This document shows positions 47,540-59,761 of a stretch of DNA of 64,000 bases, piece after piece. The position numbers and the translations under genes were made by a program. Below the pieces are notes generated by a model. The model was not told the origin of the DNA, did no database searches, and saw nothing but the letters and a program-made list of their open reading frames with translations. The DNA lies in NCBI GenBank assembly GCA_019188255.1, contig JAETXT010000007.1, positions 868,001 through 932,000 of the forward strand, in the 5' to 3' direction. Within the stretch, counting starts at the first letter, position 1, and the number at the start of each line of letters is the position of its first letter. The DNA is from Verticillium longisporum. Taxonomy: Eukaryota; Ascomycota; Sordariomycetes; Glomerellales; Plectosphaerellaceae.

Positions 47540-50364
47540 ATGAACAATGCCGAGCATCTCGCAACAGTAAGACTGACTTTTGACCGTTCATTTGGGACAT
47601 CGTTCTTTCAGGTGACTGGCATTCAAAGGCTGACTTGGCTGCAGAGTGAGGAGCAACTGTCACGGCAGGCCAACCGCGACAGTAAGCAGGCTCTGCAACA
47701 CGCGATTGCTGCCGCAGACTTCTATATGAAGGCCTATACCGAGGCAACCAATGCGACTGACCGTCTTCGCCTGCGGCGAAAATGTCGAGAGATGATCACG
47801 TGGGCTGAGCAGCTCAAGTCCAAAGAGTCCGGCGGCACTTTATCTCCGCCTACGTACCGCAAGATCACGGGCGAAGAGGAGACCATTCTTCGGAAATCAT
47901 CCTACTTACATGCCTGTTTGTTTCCGCCTTGGAAGTCCGACCCAAGTGATGATGTATTTGAACTTACCGCAGGGGATCCGCCATACACGTCAGTACTCCA
48001 GAATATTGTTTAAACGTTTGAGGTCCTGATCAGCAACATGACATGTAGGGATCATACCGAGTATGCTATGTCCCATCAGCAGAACAATATTCTGGGAGGC
48101 TGGGAGCGACCTGCCACTCTTGTCGGCTCTCTATTACACACCGATGAGCCATTCGACGGTACCGCTGCACTGATGGCCGCAAGTGGCGACAGTGACCTAG
48201 TCCAGGATATAACGACGGACTGTTCTGTAGTAGCTAGCCTTTGTGCAGCTATGGATGTTCTTGTCGCAAAGTCGCGAGGCAAGCCGGTGCGTCTACCTGA
48301 ATATCTATCACTTGCGTTGTCCCTGACATTTCGTGGAAAAAGCTTCTCTCACGCCTTATGTTTCCGTACGACCACACCAACGATCGTCCAAAGCTATCGC
48401 AGTCTGGGAAATACATATTCCGCATGCATTTCAATGGTTGCTTTCGTGAGGTAGTTATCGATGATCGACTGCCCGTATCACGAGCTGGCATTGACCGTAA
48501 CTTATTCGTTGTTGACCGTCGTAATCCTGATTTGCTCTGGCCAGCACTGATGGAGAAAGCATATTTAAAAGTGCGGGGAGGTTATGACTTTCCCGGCAGC
48601 AACTCAGGTACAGATCTTTGGGTACTGACGGGTTGGATACCTGAGCAACTATTCCTCCAGAGGTAGGCGTTGCATGGGACAAGCAGATGGAGCTTTGACT
48701 CGAGCTAACAATTAGATCTAGCGAGGACGTGGATCTCAACCAAACCTGGAGTCGTATGCTGCAGTGTCATAAAGAAAGAGACCTCATTATCACGTTGGGT
48801 ACGGGGCCTTACACACACCGAAGAGGACGCTCTGGGACTCGTTGGAGAGCATGATTACGCTGTGTTGAGGCTCGAGGAAGTGAACGGCGCTCGACGCCTC
48901 TTGGTCAAGAATCCGTGGTGCGACGGTCTCGTCTGGAAAGGAGCCGAACTCAGAGAACACTCGCGTTCCACTGCGAATCCTCCATCGATCGGGAGTGCCG
49001 GGGGCGCACATCTTGAAATGACAAGCACTGCGCCGTCACGCGGTACGTTTTGGATATCTCTTGAGGAAGTTGCCCAGAATTTCGAGTCCATGTATCTCAA
49101 CTGGAACCCGAGCTGCTTCGGCCGTCGTCAGGACCATCACTTCACGTGGCACGTTCCCGCCAAGAGCTGGAGTGGCACATTCGCGCACAACCCACAGTAC
49201 TCCATATGTTCAAGCACTAGCGACACGGTCTGGATTCTTCTTAGTAGGCATTTTGCAGACGCCGAACTAAGCATTGCGCGGAATCAAAGGTCAGGGTCGC
49301 TAGCCTCCGTTGCTAGACGTCTCGGCTACACCAGCATTTCGATATTCGACAATGGAGGTAAACGAGTGCAAGAGATCGGAGGAGCATTATACCGTGGCCC
49401 CTATGTCGACTCCCCCAGACTCTGGCCAAGTTTGCCCTTGATGCAGGGAAAACGTACACTGTTGTCATGGCGCACGAAGAGCTGCCCCTGAATGAGTATT
49501 CTTGCACATTCTCTTTCTTCTCGGCCACAGATCTTAAGATAGGACCAGCCGAAGAGGCTATGCGTCATTACCGAGAGCTTTCCAGCTCATGGACGCGGAG
49601 GTCGGCGGGCGGCAACGCTTCTTCTCCTACTTACTCGGCAAACCCGCAGTTTAGCATCACCATCTCACGGTCAACGCCACTTTCGATCCTGCTAACGACT
49701 GGTAGTCGTGACATCGCCGTCCACACGGACCTCGTGTGGTCATCGGGCAAGCGCGTATCTTCAATTGGGAGAAAGGATGTTGTTGCAAGCTCTGGAGACT
49801 ATCGTTGCGGCAGCGCGCATTCGCACGTTGCAAACCTCGAAGCCGGTACCTACGTCATTGTCTGCTCAACTTTCGAGCCAGGGCAACTGTCCGATTTTGC
49901 GATACGAATCGGGACCATGATCGAATGTGCCGTACGTCCTGTACCAGGGGACGGCGCAGGACTGCTATGCACTCGGCTGCCGGCACTCGAATTTGCTGCA
50001 GGCGAAGAGCGCAAGCGAGCCAGTATCACGGCGCCTCGCCTTACGAGCATACGCGTCAGCCCGCTGCCCCGTGCTGTCGGACGAGAACGGGCAACACATC
50101 TCTCATGCTGCCATTCGCATAGTAGTCATGTATGGCCGTGGGCCGAATGCGTCTATACATGCCATTTCGTGCGAAGGGGAGTTTCGAGATCCGACTACCG
50201 CCGTGAGGACGCCCGAGTTCGATCTCGAGCCTGATCGGATCCGACTCGAGAGTTTGTGGATTGTGATAGAGCAGCTAGGAAGTCATCGTGCATGGAGTGG
50301 CATCGAGGTTGAGATCCTTGGCGACAACCTCATTCGCTACAGCCCGTGGGAGGATCTGGATTGA
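47540..50364 (+). pseudogene. palB: Calpain-like cysteine protease PalB (Rim13) with three apparent frame breaks
   Basis: PalB cleaves the transcription factor PacC in the alkaline-pH signalling pathway, at the ESCRT-linked endosomal platform. Introns at 47567-47611, 47989-48048, 48287-48342 and 48663-48715. An N-terminal MIT-like helical region (about residues 10-90) is followed by the calpain core. Cys lies in DCSVVASLCA, His in EHDYAVLRLEE, Asn in LVKNPWCDG. Two beta-sandwich C2L-type domains follow. The frame breaks at GGGG 48803-48806 (one base too many), CCCCC 49412-49416 (one too few) and CCCC 50067-50070 (one too many), after which 869 residues would fit. Catalytic residues remain in place but the reading frame is interrupted. 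An ATG at 47519 is an alternative start. Confidence 0.9.
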
Positions 50365-51102
50365 CCAAGTAAATATTTGCATTCGCCAAGTGCTCGTCTC
50401 ACTGGTGCTTTCGCTTTCGAGGTTCTGTAGCAATTCGGGCCCCATGATTGTGGACAAAGTCTTTTTTGCCTTTGTGTTAAACGTGCGCGATGAGCCTTCG
50501 AGACCATTGAGGTCATGCAGCGTACGCTTGGTAACCAAGTCGTGACAAGCAGGAGCGGACAGAGAAACAAGACGTCAAGATGCCCGTCATTCTGATGACA
50601 TAAATCAAAACCACAAGCCTCCCCGCACATAAAGGAATGGAGGCACCATGGAATAGCTGACCAAACCATCTCAGGTAAGAAGAAGTCGACGCCATGACAT
50701 CCCATCGGCCCCATCACCCCTTCACCGCAACGCCAGAACTCAAGACGCTTGCCCTCATGAGACCAGATGCGGAACAAGAAAAAAAGGTAGGCCCTCGAAA
50801 CATGACATGTCGTCCGCTGTCCGATACCCTGAAAAGGACACTCTTGTTTCGAACACGCAAGCCTACAAGAAGAAACCCAGTACCGCATTCCCTGCTGATT
50901 CATCTGGAACCAGCAATTGTCAGCCAGCCTCTCATCACTTCAGCAATCATATGTACAGAATTCCGGTGTCAGCAGCTCCCCCGGAGGACCGGTCGAGACC
51001 GGAGACATAAAATACGCTAAATATGTACTCAAAGATGAGCATGACCAAAATGAAGTGAAAGAAGAAAGGGAAGATATGGTTGCGTCGCATGCCTGCATCG
51101 CA
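50365..51102. other. Convergent intergenic region, palB / C2H2 gene
   Basis: 740 bp with no recognised feature beyond short random open frames. Confidence 0.4.
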
Positions 51103-52741
51103 TCATGTGGTACCACCTCGCCGCCGCCTCCCACGATTAGGACCATCTGGCCGCTGTGACAGGACCTCTCTAAGCAGCGGATCATCCTTGTCAGTGCCCA
51201 CGTGGTGAACTCGAACATGCCTGATTGTGCATCGTTGTCAGCATCTTACTGAGGAAAAGAGCTGCTGACGACTACGTACCTCTGAAGGTTATCCGGGCGC
51301 GGATACTTGTGCTCTCTATCGGGACAGAACGGGCAAACATATCCTGGTGATTCGTGGACTAGGCCGTGTCGAATCATCTCGTTTTCCTTTTGAAACCTTT
51401 GCCGCCTTCACTACGCGGGCATCCCGGAACAGCACAATAGTGTGGTCGGGCAGACGAGTGTACGTTGGCATGAGAGTTCAGAAGGTACTGCGTCTGGAAG
51501 GGGGTGCTGTGCAACCTGCGAATTCGCAAATGAAGCCGCCTGGTTGTGGATTCGTGAGACCGTCGATGCTCATGCGGTCGAGCATTGGCACCGTTGACCC
51601 ATGTAGTGATGGCTGGTCATTACTCGGGGTGTCAACGAAACAGCCAGATTTGTCGTTTCCCATTCGAGGAGGCCCATTGTGTGTCTGATAATAGTGACCG
51701 GGTGAGATGAGAGACTGGGCAGGCGAAGGCAGATCGTGTCGACCATAACCATTATTGGGCGATGTGGGCGGCGACGGGTGGCGTCCAGACAGTGATGGTA
51801 TCGAAGACATGCGTGGTACAATTGCCGGCGAGGGTCGAGGGTACGCGGCGACGGCAGAGTGTAAAGGCCCCGGCAACTCCTTGTCAGGGGACAAAGCTAG
51901 ATCGCCGAAATGTTGTCTGATGGAGGGCAAGGAACCGTGGCCAGGACTATCTGATTTCGGCGAATCGATTTGCAGCGGAGGCAGACCCCCAAGAGCGGGC
52001 TGTAGTGGCGACATGGGCGAAACAACTTCAGCATGGCGCATCGAGTGGCCAGGCGGCGTAGCGGTATAGAACCCTTCTGAAGGGTAGAGGGGCTCGGATA
52101 CTGTAGCACCTAGGGGGCGATTGAAGCGAACTCGTGATGTTTGAGGGGCTGCAGAGCTCATTGTGTCGCTACGAACAGATTCGACAAGTGTCGAGTCTGC
52201 CGTAGGTTTTCTCAGGGGGTCTGGGCCGTTGCCAGTGGTGAAGGCTAGGGCGCCCGCAGCAAGGTTGATGAGATTGATTGCGCCGGGTTCAGAAGGCGAG
52301 GTTGAGACCGCGGCAGCGGTGACGGCGGCGAGGTTGAAAGGGGGAGACTTGCATGATGCAGAAGACGTGGAGGGCCTGGAGGAGATGGATGGATCGTCCT
52401 CAGCGCCAGATGCGGCGTCGGAATGGTCAGAGTGGACAGCGATGGCGCGGGCAATATCAGGGCGCTTGCCATTGCTCAAGAAATTGATCAAGACCGCATC
52501 CCCCTGTCTGTGGGAGGCCTAAAATTGGGATCTGGTCAGATATTCAATTCTCGAACAGAGACCTCAGACGTGGACGTACCGCAACTGGAGGGATCTGAGG
52601 TGGCGGGCTGGGGGAAGGCTCCAGCTTGGGTCTGAAAGAATTCATCTGGGGACTGTCGTGAGGCAAGACGTCATCAGGATCGTAAAAGTCGGATACAGCA
52701 GGCTGGTAGTGGTTGGGTTGTTGAATCGCTGAGGTGATCAT
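51103..52741 (-). pseudogene. C2H2 zinc-finger regulator with two apparent frame breaks
   Basis: A likely nuclear DNA-binding protein of about 506 residues, conserved in Pezizomycotina as far as I can judge, target unknown. Introns at 52579-52519 and 51279-51221. The N-terminal half starts MITSAIQQPNHYQP, is rich in Ser and Pro, and contains a helical GDAVLINFLSNGKRPDIARA segment. The C-terminus holds three finger-like units: CEFAGC with HANVH; CAVPGC with a long loop and HGLVH; CPFC with HVRVH. Exons sum to 1,519 nt, two short of a multiple of three. The first break is at 51498-51504 just inside finger 1, the second at the AAAA run (minus strand) 51382-51385 in finger 2. It ends in a basic tail (GRRRRGG). 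Confidence 0.78.
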
Positions 52742-55700
52742 GGTATAATGATTGTGCGAGGCTGACGTGACGGCGTGGCGGTGGTGGATTCAGAAAGATT
52801 CAAGGTCAGATTCGGGCAAGTCTTCGTTAACTCGCCATGTGGGCGGATTCAAGATGAGATCCAGGCGAGGGAGACAGGCGGACGCATAAGCGACGTGAGT
52901 TCACGATGAAGCGATGCTCGGTAGCTGCGTATTTGGTTCTGTGTCCTTGAAATCCGGGTCTTCGTCGTTCTCAATAGTCATGTGTTCTTCGGCGCAAGCT
53001 GGCACGACTGACTGAGAGTGAGGGCGGTGAGGATCGGCGTACTGAGAGGAGAAGCAGAGAGAGAATTGTCGCAAATTGAAAATCCTCGAGTCGCGAGGCA
53101 CAGTTGCCTGAGCAGGCGCCTGGCCCCGAAGGCGGTGCGCTGCAAGGAGCCACAGTCGCAACCAGGCAACGTGCAATGGCTAGAGGTGAAGACGAGGCAA
53201 GGGCAGGCTCAGGCAACTGGATGCTTCTGTAAGAAGCGGCTGGCACAACCTGCCAATCTGCTGAGATGTTGGGTTGGCTGGCTGTCGCGACTTGCTCCCC
53301 GGCACACTGTGGGAGTCAAAGAACTTCAGTCGGGGAGAAATATGTGCGGCAGGGTCAAGGTCGTATAGTCAGTCACCGAGTTCGAAAGCGCGAGAGGTAG
53401 TGAGAAGCGTGACGCGCAGGCCGCCCAAGTGATGGAGAGAGAGAGGGGGAAAAAGAGAGAGGCAGAGGGGCGATACAGAGGGTGCGCCTATGTCTGGGCC
53501 TGTAGATGTTGCCTACCTACCTACCCTATGAACTTGCCTGCCTTGGGCTGCCCGCGGTGCGGCGGAACTGGTGCGGCGTGCTGCTCGTTCCTCGCTCCTC
53601 GCAGGGCAATTTGAAGGGCAGCCGCTACCTTCCCTGAACAGTGTGAGTGGTATGTACCCAGGCAGGGTAGGCAATGCGGGGGTGGAGGCGGGCGGGTGAG
53701 ATAGAGAGGTACACCAACTCGGCGCTCTTGCTTGGCACTGTTGCCCGCTCATCAGGGCGAGACCAAGTAGAGCAGTAACAAATCATGGGCTAGATGAGGC
53801 GAGAGGGTGGGGTGTGGGCACGAGGGCGCTTGCCAAGGCCAACCCCCGCCCTCCGTCTTCATGCTCAGCCAAGACCATGGCAGGGTCTACCTGCCACCTT
53901 CATGCCTTGGTACCACGCTACCTGACCTGGCCTGAGGGACCCCTCGGGGTGCGCTGGAAAGGGGATGGTTCAACTTCCTGCCCTGAGCCCTGGGCACAGG
54001 GTACGCGGAGCCTCCCGCCTCGTGCCCACCGGCTTCTACCATGACACAGATGCTTCCAGGAAGCGAGCGCGCTTCGGATAGGTGACCACCAGAATAAGTA
54101 CAGGGCCAGAAGGAGAAGAAAACCCGTTGCGAAAGAATATCCACATCGATCGATTTCCGCGCAATCTTCATGATATCTTGGTCAAGAAAATGGAGACGGG
54201 GAAAGGCCACGGTGGTGGGAGAGGGGGGCCAGCCAAGGAAGCAGGCATCGAGGCCGGCATTCATCTGTTCTCTTGCGAACATTGCCATGCCCGCGGCTAA
54301 CGCTCCAGCCATCGACTCCACCTTGCATCTAAGCCTCACTCTTGGCACGCATTCCCTCCTGCGATTGGTGCACCCTTCAAGCACCCCGATTCTTCATGCT
54401 GCACAGCACGTAGGCACTCCACACTGAACCTTTTTGTTGCCCACCAACCTGTGAGCCCGCCAGTCCGTCACCTTTTGGTAGCTAGTTTGTGAGCAGTCTG
54501 ATGTCTTCGGTGAGTGGTTTCCTGCACGGCAGCGGACCACTCTGTGTCTGGGGCATGCGACATCGGCTCGAAGGAGCCACTGAGCTGGGTGGGTGTGGCG
54601 GGGCAGAGAAATCTACCTTAGGTAGGTACTAAAGAGTCAGGTGCTTAATTTGGTGAGGGGGGGTACGCGGGTGAACTTAGCTGCCAGCAGGAAGATAGGT
54701 ATACATAATCGTTTCCTGGCATCCTGCAGTTGCTAGTTTGCAGAACTTCGGATCCCTCTGACAACGTACCTGTGTACCTGAACACTCGAAAGTGGAGTTC
54801 CGGTAACCTCACATAAGGTAGCATACAGCTCGTCCGTTGTGGGAGACCAGGCAGACAACAAAGTCTAAAAGCCTGCGATTTTGACGATTCGCTTTGGAGT
54901 TGTTCGCTCTTACATCAGTTCTTTGAGCTTGAAGAAACAGTGTTGAATGAATAGGTCCATTTGAGATTCTTCAGGAGCCATGTGATCCGTGGGACCGTAG
55001 GCAAGTAGGCAAAGCAGTCTGCCCATTCGATCTATCCAAGTTTGTGATCGTAACAGCGCTCATTGCGACCGTGTTACGGTACGTACCGCTGCAACACACA
55101 CTACCCCTAATAATGCCACTTTGCGCAGGAAGCGAGAGACAGAGAGGATTTTCTTTGAGCTGGCGAGGAACCCATCTCTTGTCAAAAGGGCCACTCATTC
55201 TGGTGTGTTCGAGGCTCGATTTTTACTTTCATCTGCGCTTGGACGGCGCTTGATCTGGCCTCCGAACTCCATATCCAACACTTCACTGCCTAATGGCCAG
55301 CGACAGCCGCTGTTGATGCTGCCTTAAGAACGGATCATTATTGTTGCCATCAACTTCGGTTGTAGCCTCCTCGCGGCGTGCACCGCCGTAGCAGCCTCAG
55401 ACTCGCGTCGCGACTATGTTCTGCATTTGACCGTGTACCTAGGCCTTGACAGCTCTTTAGCGAGTGTGTTACTGTTTCCATCATTTTCTTAGTATATGAT
55501 AAGGAAGAAGTACACGTGAACGACAGCATCCTGGCTAGGTGCGGTGCACATACCGTAATCGAATTCGTCCAACTTGGAAGCAACCCAAAGCCACGTCAAG
55601 TCTTCGGTGATGCAAGACCATGCGCCATCGTCTTTAGCACACGACGGTACTTTGGCGCGGGGAGCGCACGGCTGACCTCCGGGGGTTTATTGAGAACAAT

Positions 55701-56122
55701 GACAACGTGCTCTTCTGCAGGTGCCAGCCACCCAGCGCTGTCGGGTGTTCCATTTCGTTTGCCGGTTCATAACACCATTTCATGTAACGATCGATCTGCA
55801 GAAAGAACCCTAGTGCGTCGCTGTCTGGTGCTGACCGGCTTTCATCAAGCCCTGATATGTTAATGAGATAACAATGTGGTGCAGAACTTGTAGCAGAGCT
55901 GAGGTCGTCTAGCCTCTCGGCAGCCTGCCTCAAGCTACAATCTCATGCCTGGCAAGACGGTGCTCCTGTCCGAGTTGTTGAGAGACAAACGCTTTTCGAC
56001 CAGATGGTGTGGAGGCAAGTGGGTGGTTCTTCTTCTAACTTAGACTCGAAAAAAAGCCGTGGCGACATGCGAAAGATCCGTGGAACACTGCATCGCATAG
56101 CCCAGTCAAAGCTACGCCGAGA
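52742..56122. promoter_or_regulatory. Long intergenic region upstream of the C2H2 gene
   Basis: 3.4 kb without a supported gene. It holds purine-rich runs (about 53430-53470), TACCTA-type blocks at 53513-53525 and 54610-54630, and several GC-rich stretches between 53.5 and 54.1 kb. A long leader or regulatory region for the C2H2 gene, or an unseen non-coding transcript, would fit. Confidence 0.4.
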
Positions 56123-56614
56123 TCAGTTTTGTCGAGGCTTGACAATCCCATCGTGCACAAGATAATAGGATATGGTGGAATCTGCGTGTATGACGGCCAC
56201 GAGTATCCTTTTGTGGCGCGCAGCACCTCTCCAATCTCGTCCGGAGGACAGCATATCCCGCTCCGCCGGTTGTACCACGGTCCCAGGTGGCAGCACGTCC
56301 AAATTGTCGAATATAGCGGAGAATTTGCGAAGGGACAGCTTCTCGGTGATGTGAACTGGCACAACCCACTCAAGTTCTGGCCGTTGTGCAGCCTGTGTGT
56401 CGACAGGTTGTCCGGACTGGAGGGCCTCGATCTGCTCGTCGGGGTGCACATAGATTCTGCGCGGGGGCAGGCCGCTCAGAACAGGTCGGGGCAAATGGCC
56501 ATCGACGTTGTTGGCAGGTGACTGAACTCGAATGTTTGTCCAGTCATGTTGGTCCCGAAGATTGTCGACTACCAAAGCAGTAAGGTGTGAGATATGCAAA
56601 TTGTGAGGCTCCAT
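56123..56614 (-). CDS. sen15: tRNA-splicing endonuclease subunit Sen15
   Basis: Non-catalytic subunit of the SEN complex that cuts introns from pre-tRNAs. Single exon, 163 residues, as expected. The Sen15 domain occupies the C-terminal half, with VPVHITEKLSLRKFSAIFDN, RHKRILVAVIHADSTISYYL and VHDGIVKPRQN at the very C-terminus. The N-terminal part (MEPHNLHISHLTALVVDNLR) also has the typical amphipathic helix of fungal Sen15. No catalytic triad is expected, since that lies in Sen2 and Sen34. Confidence 0.92.
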   Translation of the reverse strand: MEPHNLHISHLTALVVDNLRDQHDWTNIRVQSPANNVDGHLPRPVLSGLPPRRIYVHPDEQIEALQSGQPVDTQAAQRPELEWVVPVHITEKLSLRKFSAIFDNLDVLPPGTVVQPAERDMLSSGRDWRGAARHKRILVAVIHADSTISYYLVHDGIVKPRQN

Positions 56615-58031
56615 AATTCAAGACCACAATGTAAGTTGTGTCTATGGAAGTGCTGAATGGTGAAATCTGCGTTCATCCGTTTTGACAGGTTGTTGGCAGG
56701 TTGGAGTGAAGTTCTTTCAGATGGTAGAGGGGCTTCTGTTGGCGAAGTGGGTCCTGGTGAGGTGTACAAGTAGGGGCTTACAGTGAGTATGGTTCATTGC
56801 ACACGGTACCGCGCAACGCCTCATGATCGGGCACTCAGGATGGCATGGAATTGTCTAATGGTACATCAAGTACGGTTGGACGAGCATGAGGCAGGTTGAT
56901 GGTCACAGACGACTGTATCTCAATGATCCCGACATTGTTATTTGAAAGTCATGACAGGCTTCTGGAGGAAGATCGCTCTTCCCTGAAACGCAGCGTCATT
57001 GAATAAACTCCGAGGCTCTGAAGGTCTGGAATAGAACCTTTCCTGGGTACCCAGGCTTGCCAGGTAAGCACCTAGGTAGGTACCTAGGCAAGGTACATAC
57101 CTGAGGTACCTAGGTGGGCTAGTGAACGTTGTGGCGGCCAGTAGGCGCCGCAATAGCGCAATAGCGGGAGCCTGGCTTGCCTGGCAACTGGCAAGGGAGA
57201 ACAGATTAAGCCGCGCTCCACATCCGCCAAATACCGTACAGGTATCATCCAGAAAGACCCCTAACTTCGGAACCCTCTCAACGCATCGTATTTAGATCAA
57301 ATGCTCTGGAATTCCACATACTAGATATTTGGTGACACCTTTGTTGGCAGATATACTTTTATCAGTTTTGAGCTGATGTACAGTATAGTAGAACGGTTCA
57401 GAGTGAGCTCACCTCTAAGGAGTATGACTTTTTTTGTTCCTCCTTTACCCGGCTAGGTAGCAACGATAGGTCCCGATCTCAGACGCTGAACGGGAACTTC
57501 GGTGCGATGGGAACTGGATCGCTGTGAAGATTGAGCGCTCACTGTTTCGTTGGTGACGACAACGATGACGGCTGTTTGCTGCAGTACCTCACGAAGATTA
57601 AGCCTGATTGGATGACACCCCAGCTCACTGCCAAGAGCTACCTCATCACCCGTCATATCATCGACAGGCGTGTCTCTCATGATAACCTGCTTGTTCGCCT
57701 CCAGACTGTTTCCATAATACTTCCGTGACATCCCACTTTTCCTCGAACGCGTTCAACAATCAAAAAGCCCATTGAAAACCATTCCTTCGCCGAATACCAG
57801 CGCGTTATCTTTACCATACTTCCACAACCCGGGTCCGAAGTCAATCCCGCCCCCCTCCTCTCTGTCCTCTCTGTCATACATTAGCAACTATCGTAACGCC
57901 ATCAAACAGCAGTCGAGGAGAATTCGGACGACCCGTGCTACGCACTCTCCTACCATTTTTCCAGCTCCGAAATCGATATCCATCCGCACTGCACGAGTTG
58001 CCCGTCCATTAATCAGAGCACAACGCACTGC
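56615..58031. promoter_or_regulatory. Divergent upstream region, sen15 / DUF2985
   Basis: 1.4 kb. Contains the densest palindromic block in the window at 57059-57120 (GCACCTAGGTAGGTACCTAG followed by related repeats) and a strong pyrimidine tract at 57849-57880 upstream of the plus-strand gene. A 92-codon minus-strand frame at 57453-57731 has no recognisable domain, so I do not call it. Confidence 0.45.
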
Positions 58032-59125
58032 ATGACAGCGAGAAATGCCACCATGCCTGCACCGAGCCTACCAAACACAGCCAGCGATGATAAGAATCCA
58101 AGTGCCTCTTCTTCGGCGTCTGCTGCCAGGGCAAGGCAGGAAATCATGACCCACGCTGAACCCTTATCCCGGGGAGCCACTTCTGCGGCCACTAATACCA
58201 CCGAGCCATCTCTATCGGAGCCGTATGAGAATGGGTATCACTTCCCTCCACGACACTCCCTCAAAGAGTCGACACAACTTGGCGCCATTGCTTTTTGGAA
58301 CTACGCATGTACTCCGCTTGGCTTCTTCGTCGTTCTATATGGGCTTCTAGTGGTAGCATGGGGGGCAAGCTTTTCCTCCTACTCTGCAACGCAGCCCCAG
58401 CCATGTGCCATCCCTCATGTGAGCATATTGACTCACCACGACGCAAGTGGATTGAGTGGGATTCGCAGATTGTCAATGCTCTTTTTTGCGTCACGGGCTT
58501 CGGTCTTGCCCCGTGGAGATTTTGCGACCTGTTCTATCTACTGAGGTACCGTCTTGGCTCCGAAGAGGAAGCACTGCGCCACTTGGCTGGTATTCATCGC
58601 AGCTGGTTTCGCCTCCAGGGCTCAGATCGACTTCCTCCAAGGGTGGGGCCCCAAAGCACCGGCGACCTCTTCGAAGACCGACCACTCGCCAACGTTCCGT
58701 CGCCGGAGAGCAAGATTCCAGATGCGCCTTTGACAGGTGTGCGCGCCGGGCCTACTCCGGTATGGAAGATGGACTTTGTGATATGGTTCATGGTCAGCAA
58801 TACGTTTCTCCAATGCGGACTATCCGGCCTCATGTGGGGCATGAATCGTTACAACAGACCAGCTTGGGGCGTCGGACTACTCGTTGCTCTAGCTTGTGGT
58901 GCTGCCGCTACTGGTGGGCTGATGATGTTCCACGAAGGCAAGAGAGTGAAGAGGATTGAAGGTGTCCCAGTTAGCGACAAGGATGCAGAACGACTTGCGA
59001 GAGACAAGGAGCTTGGCGTGATCCACTATAACAACATCAAGGACAAGAAGCCAAAGGAGAAGAGGAAGAAAAGAAAAGCAAGGGAGGCCGAGGATAAAGA
59101 GGCCGCTCAACTTAGCAGCGCTTAG
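58032..59125 (+). pseudogene. DUF2985 membrane protein with one apparent frame break
   Basis: Function unknown; DUF2985 proteins are predicted multi-span membrane proteins of fungi. The 5' frame begins MTARNATMPAPSLP and has a Ser/Ala-rich N-terminus, then WNYACTPLGFFVVLYGLLVV. It breaks at the G6 run 58360-58365, where one more G would join it to KLFLLLCNAAPAMCHPSC and WIEWDSQIVNALFCVTGFGL. With that base the gene is 364 residues in a single exon (1,095 nt). Later segments FVIWFMVSNTFLQCGLSGLM and GVGLLVALACGAAATGGLMM look like membrane helices. The C-terminus is Lys-rich. The second part alone would lack the first helix. Confidence 0.8.
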
Positions 59126-59761
59126 ACCACAGCGATGTGGCGTCTACATACTACATGAATACGAGCGAGTTTTCACCTGTTCTTAACCAACCTGAATGGT
59201 TTTGGAGCGTCGGGGACAAGAAATCCGCATGCCACCTTTCTACCTCTGTGATCCATCCGCTGAATCATCCTCCAGGTACCTTAGCGAGGTACTACATGGT
59301 ACTGGGTTAGCCACATAGGGACTTACATGTACCCAGCCTTGGCAAGGTACCTTAGGCAGCTCATGTGGACCTTTCAACCCATGCCTCGGGGTTGGGCTGG
59401 TGACCCCACAGTGGAAGTGGGCACGGGCTACTACCTAGGTACACGGTACTCATCATGTGGTTGCTATTGGAGCCTATAATTGGCCGTCAACAACATAATA
59501 ATGGGACTGCCTGGACGAAGAAGCCTACTGATACTCCACAACGTGATAAGCCCGAGATACAGGTACCGATGTCACCGTGAGGCGTGCCTGGACATCAACT
59601 GTTCCCCTCCCGCAATCGGCCCAGATCCAACCATTTCTACTCGCTCAACAAGGACGACAGCGCCTGTTGAAACTGTCCGAAGCCGAAACTACCAAAACAA
59701 CTGGGTTCAAAATATTGAATCTAAGGCACCACAGTCGGGGCAAACTCAGCCGTACATCACC
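59126..59761. promoter_or_regulatory. Intergenic region, DUF2985 / SLC35F6-type gene
   Basis: 640 bp between tandem genes. Contains several TACCTTAGCGAGGTAC, CAAGGTACCTTAGG and CTACCTAGGTACACGGTAC palindromic blocks (59276-59450). Confidence 0.45.

Noticed and set aside
50337..50903. 188-codon minus-strand open frame after palB
   Set aside because: Looks random (low-complexity Cys/Trp/His content) and has no recognised family.
53887..54384. 165-codon minus-strand open frame in the long intergenic region
   Set aside because: GC-rich chance frame without a recognised domain.
57453..57731. 92-codon minus-strand open frame upstream of the DUF2985 gene
   Set aside because: No domain, lies in a promoter region, and no splice continuation was found.
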